Positions 8,028 to 11,047 of a stretch of DNA of 11,047 bases are shown piece by piece. The number at the start of each line of letters is the position of its first letter. The stretch's first letter is position 1. The stretch spans positions 1-11,047 of the forward strand of contig JAEXTR010000041.1 of the NCBI GenBank assembly GCA_023406915.1, given 5' to 3'. This DNA is from Bacteroidota bacterium (GTDB taxonomy: Bacteria; Bacteroidota; Ignavibacteria; Ignavibacteriales; Ignavibacteriaceae). The notes under the pieces are model-generated. The model saw only the letters and a list, made by a program, of their open reading frames with translations. It searched no databases and had not been told where the DNA came from. Both the position numbers and the translations under genes were made by a program.

Positions 8028-8056
8028 ATGTTTCTCCTATCTTTTTTAGAAAATTC

Positions 8057-9250
8057 TCATTCAATTCGAATGGCGGTTTCATTTTCTTCAGATTGAAGGG
8101 AAGCGGTTACTGGTATTCTGACCGGTGAAATGAAATCATCGATCATCTGAGCCACATCACCATGCAACTCCGGAATCAAATGGCCATAAGTGTCCAGAGT
8201 GATACTCACTTTCGCATGACCCAACCGCTTTGATACAACCATGGGTGCAATTCCATGGTTGAGCATAAGAGACGCGGCTGTGTGGCGTAGATCATGAAAG
8301 CGGATATCCGGTAACCCTATCTCAGCGATCATTGTTTTGAAATGATGGTAAAGGTTGGACTGGTTCATGGGTGTACCCGTGATCGATGGAAAGATCAGGT
8401 CATTTTCAACCCACTTTTCTCTTTGCGGATTTCTTCTTTCTTCATCCTGGATATTCACATGATTTCTCAGTGACTGCATTGTTGCATTTCCCAATGTTAT
8501 AGTCCGCTTGCCGGCATTGGTTTTTACAGTAGAAAAATATTCATCCTTGGATTTGGGGAGGCGAACCAACTGCCGCCTTACGGTTATCGTCTGATTCTTC
8601 CAGTCAAGATCGGACCATTTCAAGGCCAGAACTTCAGATTGACGCATACCTGTTGCCAGGACAAGCTGATAGAGGGCTTCCACCCGGGTCCCCTGTACAG
8701 CCATGAGCAATTGACTCACCTGACTCTCGTCATAGATCTTCATTTCTTTTGCCTCATCCTTGGGCCGAAAGGTTGCTTCTGTTGGGTTACGGGGAATAAT
8801 CCCCAATCGAAGGGCATGGTCAAGGGCTTTGTGAAGGGTCTGATGCATAAATCGAACAGTTCTGGCGCCTGTACCTTCTTTGAGCTTCTTATCGTAGAGC
8901 TTCTGGATGTGCTCAGCCCGCAGGTCCTTCAAAGTAATCTTCCCCAGGGTAGGGAGGACATGATTGTGAGCTGTCATATTGTATTGGTACCAGGTATGAG
9001 GTTTTAAACCTGGTTTCGTGCTCGCCAACCAGTCCTCCATAAATTCACTTAGTTTCGTCTGAGCTCCATCGAAGGTTAATCCGGTGTCGATCTGCGCAAT
9101 GGTCATTTTTAACCATTCCTGAGCTTCCAGCCGGGTTTTTGAATTATGGGATAAGCGATGACCATCAAGCGTAACCTGCGCACGCCAGGATTCTTTAGCT
9201 GCATCATAAAAAACCGTACCCTCTTTATTACCTCGCTTTTTCTGTACCAT
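8057..9250 (-). CDS. int: Tyrosine recombinase / site-specific integrase
   Basis: A 397-residue phage-type integrase that would catalyse strand exchange between attachment sites. Residues about 8-55 resemble the arm-binding AP2-like domain (G-T-V-x-x-D, SWRAQV). About 65-155 is the SAM-like core-binding domain. About 175-362 is the catalytic domain, with Arg203 (GMRQSEVLAL), Lys243, His319 and Arg322 (HDLRH), His345 (LGHAKV) and the nucleophile Tyr355 (DTYGH). All the expected catalytic residues are present and the length is normal for the family, so it is probably active. The ATG at 9250 has an AGGAG site six bases upstream. It lies 119 bases after the excisionase-like gene with a terminator-like hairpin between, and its 3' end faces the giant surface gene. 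That is the usual position next to an attachment site. The C-terminal tail after residue 375 is variable. Confidence 0.96.
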   Translation of the reverse strand: MVQKKRGNKEGTVFYDAAKESWRAQVTLDGHRLSHNSKTRLEAQEWLKMTIAQIDTGLTFDGAQTKLSEFMEDWLASTKPGLKPHTWYQYNMTAHNHVLPTLGKITLKDLRAEHIQKLYDKKLKEGTGARTVRFMHQTLHKALDHALRLGIIPRNPTEATFRPKDEAKEMKIYDESQVSQLLMAVQGTRVEALYQLVLATGMRQSEVLALKWSDLDWKNQTITVRRQLVRLPKSKDEYFSTVKTNAGKRTITLGNATMQSLRNHVNIQDEERRNPQREKWVENDLIFPSITGTPMNQSNLYHHFKTMIAEIGLPDIRFHDLRHTAASLMLNHGIAPMVVSKRLGHAKVSITLDTYGHLIPELHGDVAQMIDDFISPVRIPVTASLQSEENETAIRIE

Positions 9251-9283
9251 TTTGCACTCCTTTTTATTTGATTTTGTCTATTC

Positions 9284-9322
9284 AAAAATTCGGCAGGAGA
9301 AAATCCTTCTTTTTCTCCTGCC
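9284..9322 (-). terminator. Intrinsic terminator-like hairpin between xis and int
   Basis: GGCAGGAGAAAA (9292-9303) is exactly complementary to 9311-9322, giving a 12-bp stem with a 7-base loop. Read on the minus strand, it is followed by GAATTTTTG, a five-T run starting two bases after the stem. It would reduce transcription from the excisionase promoter into the integrase. No clear separate integrase promoter is visible in the 33 bases between the hairpin and the integrase ribosome site. Confidence 0.6.
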
Positions 9323-9369
9323 TGGAAAATAACCTCTGTTTTCTTCTAAAAATCATCGGTGATTTGTGA

Positions 9370-9585
9370 TTACGATTTAGATATTCGACATTCCTCCAGA
9401 TATGTGAAAAGATCTTCTTCTTTTACTCGGAGGTTATTGCCGATTCGAACTGCCGGAATGATGCCTTTGCGCATCAGGTTGTATACCTGCGCCCGGCTAA
9501 CATTCAGTACTTTGCAAATGTCGTCTCCTTTCAGCATATTGATGTTGGAAATGTTTTTTGCTGCGTAGTTGGGTTGTGTTGTCAT
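9370..9585 (-). CDS. Excisionase-like helix-turn-helix DNA-binding protein
   Basis: A 71-residue protein of the MerR-like HTH_17/excisionase family. Residues about 17-65 carry the whole domain: M-L-K-G-D-D-I-C-K-V-L-N-V-S (helix one and turn), R-A-Q-V-Y-N-L-M (recognition helix), then G-I-I-P-A-V-R-I-G-N-N-L-R-V (wing) and a final helix D-L-F-T-Y-L-E-E. Such proteins bind DNA near attachment sites to steer the integrase towards excision, or act as regulators. Its place just upstream of the integrase supports the first role. The ATG at 9585 is chosen because AAGGAG (9594-9599) sits eight bases before it. The frame could extend to an ATG at 9705, but that would run through the likely promoter and add an unrelated N-terminus. 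Confidence 0.85.
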   Translation of the reverse strand: MTTQPNYAAKNISNINMLKGDDICKVLNVSRAQVYNLMRKGIIPAVRIGNNLRVKEEDLFTYLEECRISKS

Positions 9586-9593
9586 TCTGTTTT

Positions 9594-9599
9594 CTCCTT
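9594..9599 (-). promoter_or_regulatory. Ribosome binding site that decides the excisionase start
   Basis: AAGGAG on the minus strand, eight bases before the ATG at 9583-9585. It favours the 71-residue product over a 111-residue one starting at 9705. Confidence 0.8.
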
Positions 9600-9663
9600 C
9601 GAGGTTTATTTGATAATGGGCTTGGGGTGAATCTGGTATGTATAAAATATCTTTATAGATGAG

Positions 9664-9691
9664 AGTATAGGGATTGAAAAAAACTATCCAA
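9664..9691 (-). promoter_or_regulatory. Probable promoter of the excisionase gene
   Basis: On the minus strand, TTGGAT (9686-9691) and TATACT (9664-9669) are 16 bases apart, about 80 bases before the excisionase start. The -10 box matches at five of six positions; the -35 box is weaker. The -35 box overlaps one copy of the CCAATGG repeat, so a protein bound there could block the promoter. Confidence 0.45.
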
Positions 9692-9708
9692 TGGGGTAGT
9701 CCCAATGG
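9688..9708. repeat. Direct repeat CCAATGG x2, possible operator or recombination-factor site
   Basis: CCAATGG occurs at 9688-9694 and 9702-9708, with a 14-base period. A related stretch, TAGTCCAATG, lies at 9817-9826, resembling TAGTCCCAATG at 9697-9707. Short spaced direct repeats near integrase modules are often excisionase, arm-type or repressor sites. The overlap with the -35 box of the excisionase promoter fits autoregulation, which is inference. Confidence 0.4.
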
Positions 9709-9709
9709 A

Positions 9710-9886
9710 GGCCTGAAATCTGGTGCTGAAGGAAATTCGGTTGTTGCGCATATACACTAGTAGATGATGATCATGAATAAGAGGAAAATATTTCTCAGAA
9801 CAACAGGGTCAAAAAGTAGTCCAATGTACAATCGAAGGAACAGTTCACAGATTATTAATTACTGGTTTGTCCATCGTCATATCTGT
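9710..9886. other. Stretch without a gene between the 82-residue gene and the excisionase promoter
   Basis: With the promoter and leader of the excisionase gene this makes a 301-base gap (9586-9886). I see no tRNA, no convincing reading frame and no strong terminator. It carries the third, imperfect copy of the CCAATG motif near 9817-9826 and is AT-rich. It may hold control sites of the element. Confidence 0.4.
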
Positions 9887-10135
9887 TCATCCATAGAATC
9901 GGGCATATATCTCATCCTTTCTTTTTTCCGCTAAAAAGCATCTTTCTTTGGCCTTTTCAATGCGGGAATAATCAAATTCTCCGCAACCTTCACATGAATC
10001 GACAAGTCGTATCAATTCCTGATAGGTGGTTTCCAAATTGCGCAAAACCTGTGCGTATTCGTCAGGATGTTGCGGATGGGTAGGTGCATAAGAATGGACG
10101 ACAATGGGATCTCTCTCGGTGATCAGGTCAGGCAT
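9887..10135 (-). CDS. Small protein of unknown function (82 residues)
   Basis: I do not recognise this protein. The ATG at 10135 has AAAGGA five bases upstream, a good initiation site. Residues 1-25 are polar and rich in Pro and His. Residues about 26-46 and 55-79 look helical and charged, suggesting a helical hairpin. Between them lies a CEGCGEFD turn (Cys48, Cys51), with a further Cys66. A single CxxC is too little to claim a zinc finger. There is no signal peptide or membrane segment, so it is probably cytoplasmic. It follows the ATPase-like gene after a 68-base gap that holds a hairpin, and it is transcribed in the same direction as the recombination genes. It is likely an accessory gene of the mobile element. 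Confidence 0.75.
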   Translation of the reverse strand: MPDLITERDPIVVHSYAPTHPQHPDEYAQVLRNLETTYQELIRLVDSCEGCGEFDYSRIEKAKERCFLAEKRKDEIYARFYG

Positions 10136-10155
10136 TTTGTTCCTTTTTAACCGCT

Positions 10156-10183
10156 AAAGCCGGAGGGAATAAACTCCGGCTTT
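10156..10183. terminator. Hairpin between the ATPase-like gene and the 82-residue gene
   Basis: AAAGCCGGAG (10156-10165) pairs perfectly with CTCCGGCTTT (10174-10183), with an 8-base loop. The GC-rich core and flanking A/T triplets suit an intrinsic terminator for the ATPase-like gene on the minus strand, but the T run after the stem is only three bases and lies within the stem. It may instead be a partial terminator or an mRNA processing signal, because it ends just before the ribosome site of the next gene. Confidence 0.5.
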
Positions 10184-10203
10184 ATTCTGAAAGGTGATGA
10201 TTT

Positions 10204-11047
10204 TTAGTAAGCAGGGATGGATTGCTGATTCAGTGCTGACAGGTTTTTCAAGCCCCGTACATACTTCTCAATATCCGCATTCTTGAATACCCCGAATTCT
10301 TTGCGGATGTATTGCTTCAAGCTATCAATATCCAATCCGCATGTGATCCGGGCATACTGAACCAGTCCGTCCCAATCTTTTGGATCATCCTTCTTATCCA
10401 GATCCTCGAGTGGACCAGTCATGGGCTTCTCCGAGACAAAACCATCTCCTTCCTCCAGACGGAAACCGGGATTGCGTGCGATGGTCAGAATGAATTCCCG
10501 CTGGCCATCCGACAACCAGGGGGAATACTGCTCAATTTCTCTGGGTGCCCAGATCTCCTCTTCAGAAAAAGATTTCTTTCGACCTGACTCCATTTGCCTG
10601 TTTAGTTCAACGACCGACTCCCAGGTGAATGACGGAACCCGGGGTGGAAGCGCCATATAGATGGAGTATTTTTGAGTGGCATCATTCCAGCGTAATAAGC
10701 CAAGCGCTTCTTTTCCTACAAGTCCGGAAGGCGGCTGGTTAGGATGGTTGGATCGGACTAGAACGACCGAGAGATTGGATAGCTGAGTCAACGCCCGATT
10801 GCCTTTAACTTTCATCTTTTCCACCGGAACACCATTGGCCCAAGTTTGACTCATATGCATACACACCGCGATCCGCCTGAAACCGCTGGATTGAAAGAAA
10901 CGTACCGTATTGTGCCAGAGCACCGAAACACCCGGATTCACACCGCCATACGCCCCGGATTGGGCATTCCGTGGATTGACGCCATATTTGGCTGGATTCT
11001 TCATCACGGCATACGAAAATGCATCTTCCAGGGGAGAGCCATTGTCG
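10204..11047 (-). CDS. Probable RecA-like P-loop ATPase of a mobile element, C-terminal 280 residues (5' end outside window)
   Basis: The frame is open to the window edge, so the true start lies beyond 11047. A GTG at 11007 and an ATG at 11004 occur in frame, but there is no convincing ribosome site, and the reading frame continues upstream as DNGSPLEDAFSYAV. The first visible Asp could end a Walker B strand. RRIAVCMHMS resembles the following beta strand with a sensor His, and KGNRALTQLSNLSVVLVR resembles the C-terminal core strand of phage Sak4/AAA_24-type recombination ATPases, which act in single-strand annealing and repair. The Walker A motif would be outside. The remaining 150 or so residues are charged and mostly helical (for example DIDSLKQYIRKEFGVF), with no domain I recognise. 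The family call is an inference from pattern only. A terminase or other phage NTPase remains possible. Confidence 0.6.
   Translation of the reverse strand, partial: DNGSPLEDAFSYAVMKNPAKYGVNPRNAQSGAYGGVNPGVSVLWHNTVRFFQSSGFRRIAVCMHMSQTWANGVPVEKMKVKGNRALTQLSNLSVVLVRSNHPNQPPSGLVGKEALGLLRWNDATQKYSIYMALPPRVPSFTWESVVELNRQMESGRKKSFSEEEIWAPREIEQYSPWLSDGQREFILTIARNPGFRLEEGDGFVSEKPMTGPLEDLDKKDDPKDWDGLVQYARITCGLDIDSLKQYIRKEFGVFKNADIEKYVRGLKNLSALNQQSIPAY

Noticed and set aside
7942..8054. Three AGAAAAT copies (7942, 7979, 8048) as integrase arm sites
   Set aside because: The region is so A/T-rich that a 7-mer of this composition is expected to recur, and the spacing is irregular.
7765..8056. tRNA gene as the integration target
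   Set aside because: The TTCGAAT-like word near 8064-8070 lies in the integrase coding end, and no cloverleaf arms or CCA-type acceptor could be found around it.
7937..8128. Plus-strand 63-codon frame
   Set aside because: It overlaps the end of the integrase and the promoter of the giant gene, is rich in Phe/Ser/Lys from AT-rich DNA, and has no ribosome site that I can see.
8639..9007. Plus-strand 122-codon frame
   Set aside because: It lies wholly antisense to the integrase catalytic and core-binding domains, whose conserved residues show that the minus strand is coding.
9586..9705. N-terminal extension of the excisionase-like protein to an ATG at 9705
   Set aside because: The internal ATG at 9585 has an ideal AAGGAG site, and the extra 40 residues have no similarity to the family and cover the likely promoter.

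Overview
The window is about 11 kb, and every supported gene lies on the minus strand, so genes are read from high to low coordinates. It holds two blocks. Positions 1-7764 are the 5' part of one very large secreted or surface protein gene whose 3' end lies outside the window. Positions about 8001-11047 look like the integrase end of an integrated mobile element. The organism is a bacterium with standard Shine-Dalgarno sites and sigma-70-like promoters. A signal peptide, a Pro/Thr/Ser/Glu-rich stalk, an RCC1 propeller and a PA14/Ig-like/LamG array would suit an environmental bacterium such as an anaerolineal Chloroflexota. That assignment is an impression from protein style only, with no marker gene to support it.

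The giant gene (2588 codons in the window, no in-frame stop, checked triplet by triplet) encodes, in order: a signal peptide (residues 1-42), a PTSE-rich linker (about 66-158), seven RCC1-type repeats (about 166-528), four PA14 + Ig-like modules (555-1608), three consecutive PA14 domains (1609-2092), four further Ig-like domains (2093-2514), and the start of a LamG/concanavalin-like domain (from about 2525) cut by the window edge. It is probably an exported adhesin or polysaccharide-binding protein. A good promoter (7915-7942) and a roughly 140-nt leader with a notable hairpin lie upstream.

The intergenic stretch 7765-8056 is AT-rich. It should contain one end of the mobile element, because a tyrosine recombinase gene (8057-9250) ends there. 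Upstream of the integrase come an intrinsic-terminator-like hairpin, a 71-residue excisionase-like helix-turn-helix protein (9370-9585) with its own promoter and a paired CCAATGG repeat, a 177-base stretch without a gene, an 82-residue protein of unknown function (9887-10135), a second hairpin, and the C-terminal part of a probable RecA-like ATPase (10204-11047). Together these look like the recombination and DNA-metabolism end of a prophage or integrative element.

No RNA gene, CRISPR array or insertion sequence was found. The strongest candidates for follow-up are the internal evolution of the PA14 array (two subfamilies, two copies lacking the Asp-Asp motif), the Cys-paired seven-repeat propeller, the leader RNA of the giant gene, and the placement of an integrative element directly upstream of that gene.
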